The translations under genes were made by a program, and so were the position numbers. From Mucispirillum schaedleri ASF457 (lineage in GTDB: Bacteria; Chrysiogenota; Deferribacteres; Deferribacterales; Mucispirillaceae), in NCBI RefSeq assembly GCF_000487995.2, contig NZ_CP097562.1, positions 679,001 to 743,000 of the forward strand: a stretch of DNA of 64,000 nucleotides, written 5' to 3'. This document shows, one piece after another, positions 37,206-47,589 of this stretch; positions within the stretch are counted from its first letter, which is position 1, and each line of letters begins with the position of its first letter. The notes beneath the pieces are model-generated. The model worked only from the letters and a program-made list of their open reading frames with translations. It searched no databases and was not told the DNA's origin.

Positions 37206-37748
37206 TTATATTAATGATGCTTTTAATTTGTCAAGCTGACCTTTGATTGTAGCATCATAAAGTCTGCTTCCAAGCTTCACTTTCACACCACCAATAACTG
37301 ATGGGTCAATCTTGTCTTTTAATACAATAGTTTTGCCTGTTAAATGCTCTAATCTTTTAACAAGTTCTTTTTTAACTGCATCATTTGCAGCCTCAGCAAA
37401 TACTGCCTCTGCTTCAACTTTGTTTTCTGCTTCCATGATAAACTGTTGAACAGATTTCTCAATATCAGCAAATAATGTAAGACGCTTTTTCTCAATTAAA
37501 ACAGCTATAAATTTATACAGCTCATCAGATATTCTGCCTGACTTTTTTAATGCTGAAAATATAGCAAGTTTTTCATCATTAGAGATAGTTGGGTTTTTTA
37601 TCACATTAGCAAAATCACTGCTTGTGCTGCAAAGAGACGCAAGAGCAGAAAACTCTTCCCATATTTTTGCTGCACTTGATGCATGGTTTTGGTTAATGTA
37701 TGAGAAAAAAGCACCTGCATAACGACGCGCAATAGTATTGTTACTCAC
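37206..37748 (-). CDS. atpH: ATP synthase delta subunit
   Basis: A 180-residue stator subunit linking F1 to the b stalk. The N-terminal six-helix domain (IARRYAGAFFSYIN) and the C-terminal signature IDPSVIGGVKVKLGSRLYDA are visible. It is 3 bases after atpF. Confidence 0.94.
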   Translation of the reverse strand: MSNNTIARRYAGAFFSYINQNHASSAAKIWEEFSALASLCSTSSDFANVIKNPTISNDEKLAIFSALKKSGRISDELYKFIAVLIEKKRLTLFADIEKSVQQFIMEAENKVEAEAVFAEAANDAVKKELVKRLEHLTGKTIVLKDKIDPSVIGGVKVKLGSRLYDATIKGQLDKLKASLI

Positions 37749-37751
37749 CTG

Positions 37752-38294
37752 CTACTCCCCTATACGCTTAACGTATTCATCTAATATTTTAGCAGCTTTA
37801 CCGCCGCTTATTTCTTTAATAAGTTTTTGCTCTGCCTGATTTGCTGCCAACTCTACAGCTTCATGGTGCAGCTCTTGTATAGCACGCTCTTTTTCTGACT
37901 CTATCATATTAATAGCAAACTGTTTCATTTGTTCAACATGCTTTTTAGCATCAGCAATCATATATTCTCTTTCTGATTCTGCTGCTTTTTTAGCATTTGC
38001 TTTCATTTCTTCAAGCTCTTTTTCAAGCTCTGCCATTTTAGCTTCATACTGCTTTACTTTAGCCATAGCCTCATCTTTTGCAGTTTCAGCCTCAGCAAGT
38101 GCTGCTTTAATATCTTCAGTTCTTTGGATAAGCATAGCTTTGATTCTTTTAGCTGTAAGAAAATATAAAAGTGCTGCGAAAATAACAAACATTGCAACAC
38201 GCCAGCCAAATGTTTTCCAGTCAAGCTCACCACCAGCAGCAAATGCAGTTAATGGAAAAGAAAGCAAAGCTGTTAATAAAAATGCTTTTTTCAC
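37752..38294 (-). CDS. atpF: ATP synthase b subunit
   Basis: A 180-residue peripheral-stalk subunit. It has an N-terminal signal-like stretch (MKKAFLLTALLSFPLTAFAA), then the membrane anchor (WRVAMFVIFAALLYFLTAKR) and a long charged coiled coil rich in Ala, Glu and Lys. An extra N-terminal signal before the anchor occurs in b subunits of several delta- and epsilon-proteobacteria-like lineages. It pairs with the shorter b' subunit encoded just upstream. Confidence 0.92.
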   Translation of the reverse strand: MKKAFLLTALLSFPLTAFAAGGELDWKTFGWRVAMFVIFAALLYFLTAKRIKAMLIQRTEDIKAALAEAETAKDEAMAKVKQYEAKMAELEKELEEMKANAKKAAESEREYMIADAKKHVEQMKQFAINMIESEKERAIQELHHEAVELAANQAEQKLIKEISGGKAAKILDEYVKRIGE

Positions 38295-38306
38295 CTGCTC
38301 CCCCTT

Positions 38307-38738
38307 TTATGCCACATTACCAGAAATGGTTTTGTATATTATTTCACTAATATCTTTTACTTCTTTTTGTAATGTCTGTTTAGCAGCTTCATAAGACTGT
38401 TTTAACTCATTACGGGAAACATCTGTAGATTTTGCAATTTCTGCTTTTGCTTCTGCAATAATAGCTTCAACTTCCTTTGCTGCTTCATCTTTCATTTTAA
38501 TTTGATAAGCAGACATTTCTGCCCTGACAGCAACAAGTTTTTCTTCGTAAGCTTTTTTAGAATCTTCAACAGATGCAAGCCCTGAATCTGCTGTTAATTT
38601 AAGCTGTTTAATCTTTTCATCTCTAGATTCAATAGTAGCTTTTACTGGGTTAAGGTATAAAAACTTAGCCATAATAATGACTACAATAAGAAGGAAAAGT
38701 TGGATAAAAAGAGTTTCATCTAAACCGATAGAAATCAT
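38307..38738 (-). CDS. atpF: ATP synthase b' subunit
   Basis: A 143-residue second b-type subunit with an N-terminal membrane anchor (TLFIQLFLLIVVIIMAKFLY) and a coiled coil. Two different b-type genes imply a b/b' heterodimer stator, as in phototrophs and many anaerobic lineages. It is first in the operon. The a and c subunit genes are not in the window, so the Fo genes must be split off elsewhere. Confidence 0.88.
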   Translation of the reverse strand: MISIGLDETLFIQLFLLIVVIIMAKFLYLNPVKATIESRDEKIKQLKLTADSGLASVEDSKKAYEEKLVAVRAEMSAYQIKMKDEAAKEVEAIIAEAKAEIAKSTDVSRNELKQSYEAAKQTLQKEVKDISEIIYKTISGNVA

Positions 38739-38843
38739 CAGCCACGCTCCTTATTAGATTTGGTAGTATATTTTGCTAGAATAACACAAAATATATCTGA
38801 GATAAAATATGCTGATACCTAAGCATAATTTTACTAACAATAT

Positions 38844-38872
38844 ACTCTATCAGTAATCTTTTAATGTGTCAA
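38844..38872 (-). promoter_or_regulatory. Predicted sigma-70 promoter for the atp operon
   Basis: On the minus strand a perfect TTGACA (38872-38867), a 17-base spacer and TAGAGT (38849-38844), about 105 bases before the first ATG. Confidence 0.55.
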
Positions 38873-39722
38873 GATTAAAACAGCTTTGTATTCTTATTTT
38901 TTGTTAATACAGTAACAGTTGTTTATCAAAAATGCGAGCATCATTATTTATTCTTACAAAGTAAAAATTTTTATAAAAAAATGTTCTAGTCTACAAACAT
39001 AGCAAAACATCACAGTTCAGTATAATCTATATATATTTGCTTTTTTATTATAATTATTTTTTAGTATCTAATACTATAAATCCTGTCTTTTGTTTTTTCC
39101 AGCTTCCTTATTGTTTTTACTATTATTTTGAATTCATCATATATCATACTAAATACTGTCTTATTATTACTTTTATTTTTAAAAATATTTACATTCTGCT
39201 TATCAGAGCAATATTTATAAACATCACATACAATGTCTTTTAACTTCAATTTATTATTAAAATAAACAAACTGTTTTTTTAGATACTTCACTTATACATT
39301 AAGCTAAGTATTAACATACGATTTCACAATATAAGTCATTTTGAGCCTGATTTTTTAAAGGCGAAAAATCTGCATTATATATATTACAGCAGTGCATAAA
39401 TATTTAAATTATTTGTATTTTTAGATACTTCGCCTTTCAGGCTCAGTATGACCTGAAGCTTTTGCATTGCAGTAAGACATGTAAGCAAGTTCTGTAAGAC
39501 AATGCAGGGACAGGAAATCCCGTATGAAAGAATAATAAATAAACTACTTCGTTTTTCAGTCTCATTATTTCTGCTTTTACTTTCAATATTCTTGCTATAT
39601 ATTGCTCCTTTCTACTTTCTACTTTATATCTATATTAATAAAAACATCCGCACTTTCTTTTCCACAGGCATTATACTAAGTATCTATAAATAAAAAATAT
39701 ATATGTTTTCTTTATAAAACAA
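38873..39722. other. Gene-free stretch of about 850 bases with dispersed repeats
   Basis: It contains a half-unit (TTTAGATACTTCACTT) at about 39277, a complete dispersed repeat (39335-39452), and a tail with TTTTGCATTGCAGTAAGAC and ACAATGCAGGGACAGGAAAT. The short frames here (for example 39061-39291 minus) have no recognisable homology or ribosome site, and I do not accept them as genes. Confidence 0.6.
39335..39452. repeat. Dispersed inverted-repeat element, best-preserved copy
   Basis: A 118-base unit. The left arm runs from GTCATTTTGAGCCTGATTTT to AGGCGAAAAATCT; the spacer includes TTACAGCAGTGCATAA; the right arm runs from TTAGATACTTCGCCTTTCAG to GCTCAGTATGAC. The arms are imperfect inverses of about 36 bases, so RNA from it would fold into a long hairpin. 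Confidence 0.8.
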
Positions 39723-39755
39723 CGGAGCTGAAAAATTATCCATTAATCAGCTCCG
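39723..39755 (-). terminator. Terminator after pgk
   Basis: CGGAGCTGA and TCAGCTCCG (9 base pairs) around a 15-base loop; the minus-strand side is followed by TTGTTTTAT. Confidence 0.65.
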
Positions 39756-39782
39756 CTCATATAATACAGCAATACTATTTTA

Positions 39783-40964
39783 CTATCTTAAAATATCAAT
39801 ACCCGGAAGTGTGCCAAATTCAACATATTCTAAAGATGCACCACCGCCTGTTGAAATGTGAGATATATTAGCAGCAACACCTGCTTTTTTAACAGCAGAA
39901 ACAGAATCACCACCGCCAACAATAACTGTAACACCAAGAGAAGCAAGTTTATTTGCAATAGCAAAAGTGCCTTCTGCATAAGCAGGCTGTTCAAATACAC
40001 CCATAGGACCATTCCAAAGAACAGTTTTGCAAGGCTCTAATGCCTTTGTATATTCTTCTCTTGATTTTGGACCAATATCAAGCCCCATGTAACCATCAGG
40101 GATTGCCTGCTCATTGCAGACACTAGGCTCACCGCCAAATTTATCAGAAATAATGTGGTCGCATGGAAGCAGTATTTTAATACCTGATTTATCTGCCTGA
40201 GAAAGAACATCTCTAACTGTATCCATCTGCTCATCTTCTACTAATGATGTGCCTGTTGAAATACCTTTATATTTTAAGAAAGTGTAAGCCATAGCACCAC
40301 CAATTAAAATTACATCAGCAATTTTTAAAAGACTTTTAATAACCCCTATCTTATCGCTTACTTTTGCACCACCAATTATTGCAGCTAATGGTTTTTCAGG
40401 GTTTTTAATGAGTTTATCAAAATATTTTGCTTCTTTTTCAACTAAAAATCCAGCTGCTTTATCATTGATTAACTCTGCTGCACCATAAACTGAAGCATGT
40501 TTTCTGTGGCATGTGCCAAATGCATCGTTTACATATACTTCAAATGGTTTTGCAAGTTCTTTTGTAAATTCTGGGTCATTTTTTTCTTCCCCTTTATAAA
40601 AACGGACATTTTCAAGTAAAATAACTTCACCGTCTTTCATATTATTAACTGCATCTTCTACAACTTTGCCAACACAGTCTTCTACAAATTTAACAGGGAA
40701 AATATTTTTTGCATTAATATAGTCTGCAACAGGTTTTAAAGAAAACTCCATTTTCTTTTCGCCTTTTGGTCTTCCTAAGTGGCTGCATAAAGCAACACGA
40801 GCACCCTGCTCCATTGCATATCTAATAGTTTTTGCTGCTTCCTGAATACGAGTATCATCACCAACAACACCATCTTTTATAGGCACATTAAAATCAACCC
40901 TGATAAATGTTTTTTTACCTTTTAAGTTTAAATCTTTGATGCTTTTAACCATATTGTTCTCCAA
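39783..40964 (-). CDS. pgk: Phosphoglycerate kinase
   Basis: A 393-residue glycolytic kinase that makes ATP and 3-phosphoglycerate from 1,3-bisphosphoglycerate in the cytoplasm. It has the signature KTFIRVDFNVPIKDG, the substrate-binding SHLGRPKG, GGAKVSDK, the nucleotide-binding WNGPMGVFE and the C-terminal GGGDSVSAV and STGGGASLE. Normal length. It is downstream of gap with a hairpin between them. GGAG precedes the ATG. Confidence 0.98.
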   Translation of the reverse strand: MENNMVKSIKDLNLKGKKTFIRVDFNVPIKDGVVGDDTRIQEAAKTIRYAMEQGARVALCSHLGRPKGEKKMEFSLKPVADYINAKNIFPVKFVEDCVGKVVEDAVNNMKDGEVILLENVRFYKGEEKNDPEFTKELAKPFEVYVNDAFGTCHRKHASVYGAAELINDKAAGFLVEKEAKYFDKLIKNPEKPLAAIIGGAKVSDKIGVIKSLLKIADVILIGGAMAYTFLKYKGISTGTSLVEDEQMDTVRDVLSQADKSGIKILLPCDHIISDKFGGEPSVCNEQAIPDGYMGLDIGPKSREEYTKALEPCKTVLWNGPMGVFEQPAYAEGTFAIANKLASLGVTVIVGGGDSVSAVKKAGVAANISHISTGGGASLEYVEFGTLPGIDILR

Positions 40965-40993
40965 ATTTAAAAATATGAAATGATAAAAAAATG

Positions 40994-41012
40994 GGGGAGC
41001 ATAAAACTCCCC
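40994..41012 (-). terminator. Hairpin between gap and pgk
   Basis: On the minus strand GGGGAG and CTCCCC around TTTTATG, followed by C and seven T residues. This is a good intrinsic terminator, so pgk may be expressed at a lower level than gap or have its own promoter. Confidence 0.7.
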
Positions 41013-41035
41013 GCAGAATATATATTATAATCAGA

Positions 41036-42113
<1,078 letters not shown>

Positions 42114-42252
42114 ATAAAAAAACTAAAAATATCTTAAAATTTATCATTTTTTTTCAATATGTATTTATGAATATAAATAGTTATTTTTTCTTGCATTAAG
42201 GTTGTGATTTATATAACATATAAAATAAATAATATTTTTAAAGGTATTTATT

Positions 42253-42945
42253 ATGAATAAAATATATTTTACAAAAGAAATGATTGATTTTTATGAAACA
42301 CTTGCAAGAAACAATAATAAAGAATGGTTTGCAGAAAACAGACATATATATGATAATAAAATAATTCCTGCTGCAAAAGAATATGTTATAGACATGGGTG
42401 AAAAATTAAAAACTATTGTGCCAGATATTTCCTATGCTCCAAAAATAGACGGCTCTATTTTCCGCATACATAAAGATGTGAGAATAAATAAAGGCAAACC
42501 GCCTTTTAAAACTCACCTTGGCATAATATTCTGGTCTGGTGCATCAAGGCTTGAAAGCCCGTGCTTTTATCTGCATATTGAGCCGCCTTTTTACTATACA
42601 GGAGCAGGCATTGCAAAGTTCTCTCCAGAAATGCTTGCTGCATACAGGATTATGGTAAACAGTAAAAAATATCAGGATATTCTTATAAATATTAAAAATA
42701 CAGCACAGGAAAATTATTTTAAAATACTTGGAGAAAAACTTAAAAATGTGCCAAAAGGTATTGAGCCTTTAAATGAAAATGCAGCCGACTTTTTAAAATA
42801 CAAGCACATATATATTAATGATGAAATGCCTTTAAATAAAGACTTTTTTAGTGAAGATTTTTTTGCCTATACCTTTAATATATTTAGCAAGATGAAAGAT
42901 TTTTTCATTTTTATATCAGATGTAGTAAAAAATTCTAAATCTTAA
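42253..42945 (+). CDS. DUF2461 family protein
   Basis: A 230-residue protein of the DUF2461 (TIGR02453) family. It has the family pattern: NNNKEWFAENRHIYD near the start, DGSIFRIHKDVRINKGKPPF then KTHLGIIFW, and YLHIEPPFYYTGAGIAKFSP. The family is widespread but its function is not established. The ribosome site is AAAGGT, 8 bases before the ATG. It is followed at some distance by the ankyrin/TPR gene. Confidence 0.9.
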   Translation: MNKIYFTKEMIDFYETLARNNNKEWFAENRHIYDNKIIPAAKEYVIDMGEKLKTIVPDISYAPKIDGSIFRIHKDVRINKGKPPFKTHLGIIFWSGASRLESPCFYLHIEPPFYYTGAGIAKFSPEMLAAYRIMVNSKKYQDILINIKNTAQENYFKILGEKLKNVPKGIEPLNENAADFLKYKHIYINDEMPLNKDFFSEDFFAYTFNIFSKMKDFFIFISDVVKNSKS

Positions 42946-43027
42946 TATCTGTTTTGGCATACAGCTTGCTATATAGTTCAGTAAGTGAATGAAAAAAGTG
43001 AATTTATTGATTATAAGGAAGTGAAGT

Positions 43028-44239
43028 ATGGGTTTAGGTATTGAAGAAAGATATGATGAATTTTTAAAAGCATGTCAGGCAAATGATTTAGAATTAGTAG
43101 AAGATTTAATTTTTGACAGAAAATTCAGACTTGATGTAAACCGTCCATTAAAAGATGGAACAAATGCAATAATTATTGCTGCTCAGGAAGATAAATATCA
43201 GCTTGTTAAACTATTACTTTTAAACGGAGCTGATGCAAACTCTAAAATACCAAATGGCTGGAATGTATTAATGCTTGCTATTAGAACAGGCAATTATGAT
43301 ACATGCAAACTTTTAATTGATAAAGGTGCAAATATCAATGAAAAAAGCCCTGAAGGTATAACTCCATTAACTCTTGCTGCTTTTTGTAATAACTTTGAAA
43401 TAGTAAAACTGCTTGTACAAAAAGGTGCAGATGTTAATGCTGTAACAGAAGATAAAAAAACACCTTTAAATCAGGCAAAATCTAAAGAAATTAAAGAGTT
43501 CTTAATAGAAAATGGTGCTGTTGATACATCAACAGATACTACTAACTATAAATATACAGCAAAAGTTTTAAAATCAGCTCAGGAAAACTTTGAATTTGGT
43601 CAAGAACTGCAAATGCATAACCTTTATAATGAATCTATTATTTATTTTGACAAAGCAATAGAAATGGATAAAAAATTTGCAAGAGCATACACCGGTAAAG
43701 GATTATCACTATTAATGACTGGTAAATATTATGAAGCTATTGCATACTGTGCAAGAGCAGCTTACATGAACCCTTATGATTCAGAAGCCTTTTTATATAA
43801 AGGTGATGCTCTTACAAAAATTGATAAAAACTTAGAAGCATTAAGCTCTTACGATAAAGCATTAAAAATAAACCCATCATCAGCTATATGCTACATAAAC
43901 AAAGCAGACTGCCTTGCTGCTATGAATAAAATTGACGCAGCATTAAAAGTATATGAATCTGCAGCAATTTTAAAACCAGATTTAAGAGAGATTTATACGA
44001 AAAAAGCAGCTCTGTTAAACAAAATACATAGATATGAAGATGCAGTTGTTAATTATGACAAAGCAATAGAATTAAATCCATATATTGCAGTTACTTATAA
44101 TAATAAAGGTGTTGCAATGCATAAATGTGGCAAACTTGCAGAAGCCATAAAATGCTTTGAACAGGCTATTGAAATAGACCCTGAATATGAAAAAGCTATT
44201 GCAAATAAAGAATTTTCCTTAAAAGAAATGGCAGGCTGA
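43028..44239 (+). CDS. Ankyrin-repeat and TPR-repeat protein
   Basis: A 403-residue scaffold-type protein. Residues about 10-175 form four to five ankyrin repeats (DGTNAIIIAAQEDKYQLVKL, NGWNVLMLAIRTGNYDTCKL, EGITPLTLAAFCNNFEIVKL). Residues about 190-395 form six TPR repeats (ESIIYFDKAIEMDKKFARAY through EAIKCFEQAIEIDPEYEKAI). No signal peptide or membrane segment is seen, so it is presumably cytoplasmic, and no enzymatic motif is seen. Combining the two repeat types in one bacterial protein is uncommon. GGAAG lies just before the ATG. Confidence 0.88.
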   Translation: MGLGIEERYDEFLKACQANDLELVEDLIFDRKFRLDVNRPLKDGTNAIIIAAQEDKYQLVKLLLLNGADANSKIPNGWNVLMLAIRTGNYDTCKLLIDKGANINEKSPEGITPLTLAAFCNNFEIVKLLVQKGADVNAVTEDKKTPLNQAKSKEIKEFLIENGAVDTSTDTTNYKYTAKVLKSAQENFEFGQELQMHNLYNESIIYFDKAIEMDKKFARAYTGKGLSLLMTGKYYEAIAYCARAAYMNPYDSEAFLYKGDALTKIDKNLEALSSYDKALKINPSSAICYINKADCLAAMNKIDAALKVYESAAILKPDLREIYTKKAALLNKIHRYEDAVVNYDKAIELNPYIAVTYNNKGVAMHKCGKLAEAIKCFEQAIEIDPEYEKAIANKEFSLKEMAG

Positions 44240-44250
44240 TTTTAGTTTAC

Positions 44251-44320
44251 TGGGAAGCTGTGTTAGTATATGGCAGTTTTTTCCTGTAAGGGAACTGATT
44301 TGCTATAATACAACTTCCCA
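44251..44320 (+). terminator. Long imperfect hairpin after the ankyrin/TPR gene
   Basis: TGGGAAG (44251) pairs with CTTCCCA (44320). The inner arms CTGTGTTAGTATATGGCAG and CTGATTTGCTATAATACAA pair imperfectly, with a small TTCC/GGGAA hairpin at the tip. A possible terminator or structured RNA end. Confidence 0.5.
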
Positions 44321-44801
44321 TATTTATTAATACATAGTAATAAAAATTTTAAAATTTTCCTTTTATACTGTATATGTATATTATATATGAGTATCTATCA
44401 AATCTAGAAGTGCTTTATAATATTCAATAAATGTAATTTTAAATAAATCGTATTATAATAATTAATAATATCAGGCTCAGAATTAGGAAAAACAAAGTTC
44501 CACAAAATACCTGCTTTATACATTTTATAAAATATGTCAAATAAGGTGAAGTAGCTAAAAATCAGATACTTTAAATATATTATGCACTTATGCAGTATAA
44601 ATAATTTAGATTTTCTGACTGTAAAATTCAGGCTTTAAATGACTATAATAAAAATTTTTGGGTATATCCATAGCTTTTCATTAAAGTTATGCAAAGGAAG
44701 TATTATCAGGGCTGACATCTAAACTGCTAAAAAAATACATTTTTCCGCAGTTTAGCTGCCAGTTTCAAATAGTGATTATTTGTTTTATATTAATTTTAAG
44801 T
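44321..44801. other. Gene-free stretch with inverted repeat half-unit and solo IS-like end
   Basis: Holds a reversed half-unit of the dispersed repeat at about 44605-44643 (TTTAGATTTTCTGAC ... CAGGCTTTAAATGAC), followed at once by AAAAATTTTTGGGTATATCC (44650-44669), a degraded IS-like end. TTCCGCAGTTTAGC at about 44742 may form the chemoreceptor's transcript end with AACTGC upstream. Confidence 0.5.
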
Positions 44802-46289
44802 TTAACTGTATCTAAGAATGAGTTTGTCTAATATAGATACTAAATCTTCAACATCTTTTTCAAGTTCTTCAACAAGTTTTTTGTTTTCATTAAATTTATT
44901 GTTTTCTATATTACTCATAACTTGAATACCTAAATCATGAACTTTTTTATGTATTGGCTCAATTGCTCTGAAATCTTTATCATCGCTATATTTTTCCATA
45001 CCATCGCTGTAATAAAATTTACCAAAAGAACAAGTCTGATGGTTAGGAAGCTGTATAACATTTTTCATATAATTATTAACAAGCAGTCTTCTCATAAATG
45101 CAACATGGGCTGTTTTTGCAGCGATAAATGAACCTGCTTTGGATGCATATTTAATATTAGTAAATTTAGTTTCAAGAGTATTTAATGATAATGCCATATC
45201 ATTAAATGCCTTAAAAAGCTCAGCAAGATTATTTATAGACAGCTCTGATGCATCACTCATTTCTTTTAAGTTTGAGCTTATTTCATAAATAACTGCATTT
45301 TGTTCTTCAGATGCTGCCATAATTTCACTAATAGACTGGTTTAAATCAAGGCTGGAATTATATATATCTTGAAAGTTGTTAAATGAAGAATCAATACCTG
45401 CTCTTTGTTCCATAAGCATTTTTGTAATAACATCCATTCTTTGTGTAACTGTTGAAATACTTTTCTGCATATCACTTACTGTTTCACCAATCTGTTTAGT
45501 AGAGTGAGATGTTTTTTCTGCTAAATTTCTAACTTCATCTGCAACAACTGCAAACCCGCGTCCTGCTTCACCTGCACGAGCAGCCTCAATTGCAGCATTT
45601 AATGCTAAAAGGTTAGTCTGGTCAGAAATTTCATTAATAACAGCAATAACTATCGCAATTTGGTCTGCATTATCATTTAATACACTTACTTCACTATTTA
45701 ACTCTTTTATAGTGCTGTCAATATTGTCACTAACATCTCTTGCCTTTTCTATCATTGCCCGTCCTTCGTTAGTGAGTTCAACTGTTATATTTGATTTTTC
45801 ATTGATAGTGTTGGTATTTACTGTAATATTTTCTGTTGCAATAAGCATTTCTTTTGAAACAGTGTTAATAGACTGAGAAATTTCATTATTTTTTTGAACT
45901 AAATCATTTGTTATCATAAGGTTTTGGGTAACAAACAGCCCCTGCTTTCCAGTAGTGGCAACAGTATCCAATGTGCTTAAATAATCATTTTCTGTATTAC
46001 ACATATACTTATTAATACTATTGTAAAACTTTTCCATATCAGGATTCTGTTTTATATCTTTTGAAGAAATACGGACTGAAATATCATTAGTTTGATTTGC
46101 AATGTTATTCATTAGTCTATCAGCTGAAATAAATCCTTTTGTCTGAAAATGATAAACTAAAAAATATCCTAATATGATGACTGCACTCATTAATGCATCA
46201 ACTATAACAGGCAGATTTAAAAAGATTATCAATGGAAATAAAATTAAAGAAAGAATTGTTACAACTAGATATAAATATTTAACTTTCAT
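44802..46289 (-). CDS. Methyl-accepting chemotaxis protein with C-terminal CZB domain
   Basis: A 495-residue chemoreceptor. Two N-terminal membrane helices ([38 protein letters not shown]) have almost no periplasmic loop between them, so it senses from the cytoplasm or membrane. The signalling hairpin tip reads [20 protein letters not shown]. The C-terminal CZB domain, a zinc-binding module, has its ligands in [18 protein letters not shown] and [15 protein letters not shown] receptors respond to zinc or hypochlorous acid. It is monocistronic. Confidence 0.9.
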   Translation of the reverse strand: MKVKYLYLVVTILSLILFPLIIFLNLPVIVDALMSAVIILGYFLVYHFQTKGFISADRLMNNIANQTNDISVRISSKDIKQNPDMEKFYNSINKYMCNTENDYLSTLDTVATTGKQGLFVTQNLMITNDLVQKNNEISQSINTVSKEMLIATENITVNTNTINEKSNITVELTNEGRAMIEKARDVSDNIDSTIKELNSEVSVLNDNADQIAIVIAVINEISDQTNLLALNAAIEAARAGEAGRGFAVVADEVRNLAEKTSHSTKQIGETVSDMQKSISTVTQRMDVITKMLMEQRAGIDSSFNNFQDIYNSSLDLNQSISEIMAASEEQNAVIYEISSNLKEMSDASELSINNLAELFKAFNDMALSLNTLETKFTNIKYASKAGSFIAAKTAHVAFMRRLLVNNYMKNVIQLPNHQTCSFGKFYYSDGMEKYSDDKDFRAIEPIHKKVHDLGIQVMSNIENNKFNENKKLVEELEKDVEDLVSILDKLILRYS

Positions 46290-46319
46290 AAAAGACTCCT
46301 ATGCTACACATTATTTAGT

Positions 46320-46730
46320 ATATACATAATATAATGACTTTTGTAAATAATTTTTTTTGACTAATGTAAAAAAACAATATTATCCTTAACACTTGCTATC
46401 TTTTTTTAAAAAAAATAAAGTATAAAACTAATTTTTTAATCAAAGATATAAATAGTGCTGCAAAATATATAAAGCAATCATATAAAGGGCATACTGAGAG
46501 TGATTTTTAAGCATTGAATATATTATACAATACTGTAATATGTATAATTTAGATTTTCGCATGTAAAATCAGGCTTTAAATGACTATAATAAAAATTTTT
46601 GGGTAAGTCCATATAGAGCTATTGATAAAATAAAAATTCTTAATACTATATTTAAGATAAAAAATATAATAACCTGCATTATTAAACATTAGCAGTATTT
46701 ACTATAATATTTTAAAAATATATAAAAAAA
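46320..46730. other. Gene-free stretch with repeat half-unit and solo IS-like end
   Basis: Contains a reversed half-unit at about 46545-46584 (TTTAGATTTTCGCATG ... CAGGCTTTAAATGAC) directly followed by an IS-like end AAAAATTTTTGGGTAAGTCC (46591-46610), the same pairing as at 44605-44669. The rest is AT-rich without features. Confidence 0.55.
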
Positions 46731-46749
46731 TGGGGAAGTTTGCTCCCCA
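46731..46749 (-). terminator. Terminator of the dapF-dapA-dapB operon
   Basis: On the minus strand TGGGGA and TCCCCA around a 7-base loop, followed by seven T residues. Confidence 0.8.
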
Positions 46750-46771
46750 AAAATATATTAAATATAAATAA

Positions 46772-47575
46772 TTAAACAAGTCCTAATACATTTTGCATAT
46801 TATACATTCCCTTTGGCTTATCAGCAAGCCATAAAGCTGCAGTAACTGCACCGCCTGCAAATGTCTTTCTTGAATGTGCTCTGTGAGTTATCTCTATCCT
46901 TTCTCCATTTCCAAAGAAAAATACAGTGTGGTCACCAGCTACATCACCGCCCCTTAAAGTCTGTATCCCTATTTCATTTGGTTTACGCTCACCAATAATG
47001 CCATGTCTTGCATATACTGCATTTTCTGCTAAATTTAAACCTGCACCTTTTGCAGCAGCTTCTGCCATAGCCATAGCTGTGCCGCTTGGAGCATCTTTTT
47101 TCATATTATGGTGAGTTTCCACAAGCTCTATATCATAACCTTTTAAAAGTCTTGCTGCTTCTTTTATTAATTCTAATGCGACATTAACACCAAGGCTCAT
47201 ATTTGGTGCAAGCACAACAGGCACTTTTTCTGATAATTTTTCTACTGCTTTTTTCTGCTCATCAGAAAAACCTGTGCTGCCAATAACTATTGGTTTGCCT
47301 GCTTTTTCATAAATAGAAAGGTTATTATATGTAGGTTCTGCACCTGTAAAATCTATTATCACATCTGCATTTTTTGCACTTTCAAGTATGTCATCAGTAA
47401 TAACTGGACCACCTTTGCCGCATCCAGCAGTTTCATATAAATTCTGACCTAAAACATCACTTCCTTTTCTATCAACTGCACCTGCTGCATCAGCATTTTC
47501 ATTATTATACACTGCCTCTGCAATATTTTTGCCCATTCTGCCTGCTGCACCTATAATACATATTTTTACAGCCAT
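46772..47575 (-). CDS. dapB: 4-hydroxy-tetrahydrodipicolinate reductase
   Basis: A 267-residue enzyme of lysine and diaminopimelate synthesis. It has the nucleotide-binding GAAGRMGKNIAEAV, the conserved FTGAEPTYNN and STGFSDEQ, the catalytic ETHHNMKKDAPSGTAMAM and the C-terminal HRAHSRKTFAGGA. Normal length. It is the last gene of the dap operon, 14 bases after dapA. Confidence 0.97.
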   Translation of the reverse strand: MAVKICIIGAAGRMGKNIAEAVYNNENADAAGAVDRKGSDVLGQNLYETAGCGKGGPVITDDILESAKNADVIIDFTGAEPTYNNLSIYEKAGKPIVIGSTGFSDEQKKAVEKLSEKVPVVLAPNMSLGVNVALELIKEAARLLKGYDIELVETHHNMKKDAPSGTAMAMAEAAAKGAGLNLAENAVYARHGIIGERKPNEIGIQTLRGGDVAGDHTVFFFGNGERIEITHRAHSRKTFAGGAVTAALWLADKPKGMYNMQNVLGLV

Positions 47576-47589
47576 TTATATTCTCCTTA

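Noticed and set aside
39061-39291. 76-codon minus-strand frame in the gene-free stretch
   Set aside because: No homology recognised, low complexity, no ribosome site, and its start lies in a dispersed-repeat fragment.
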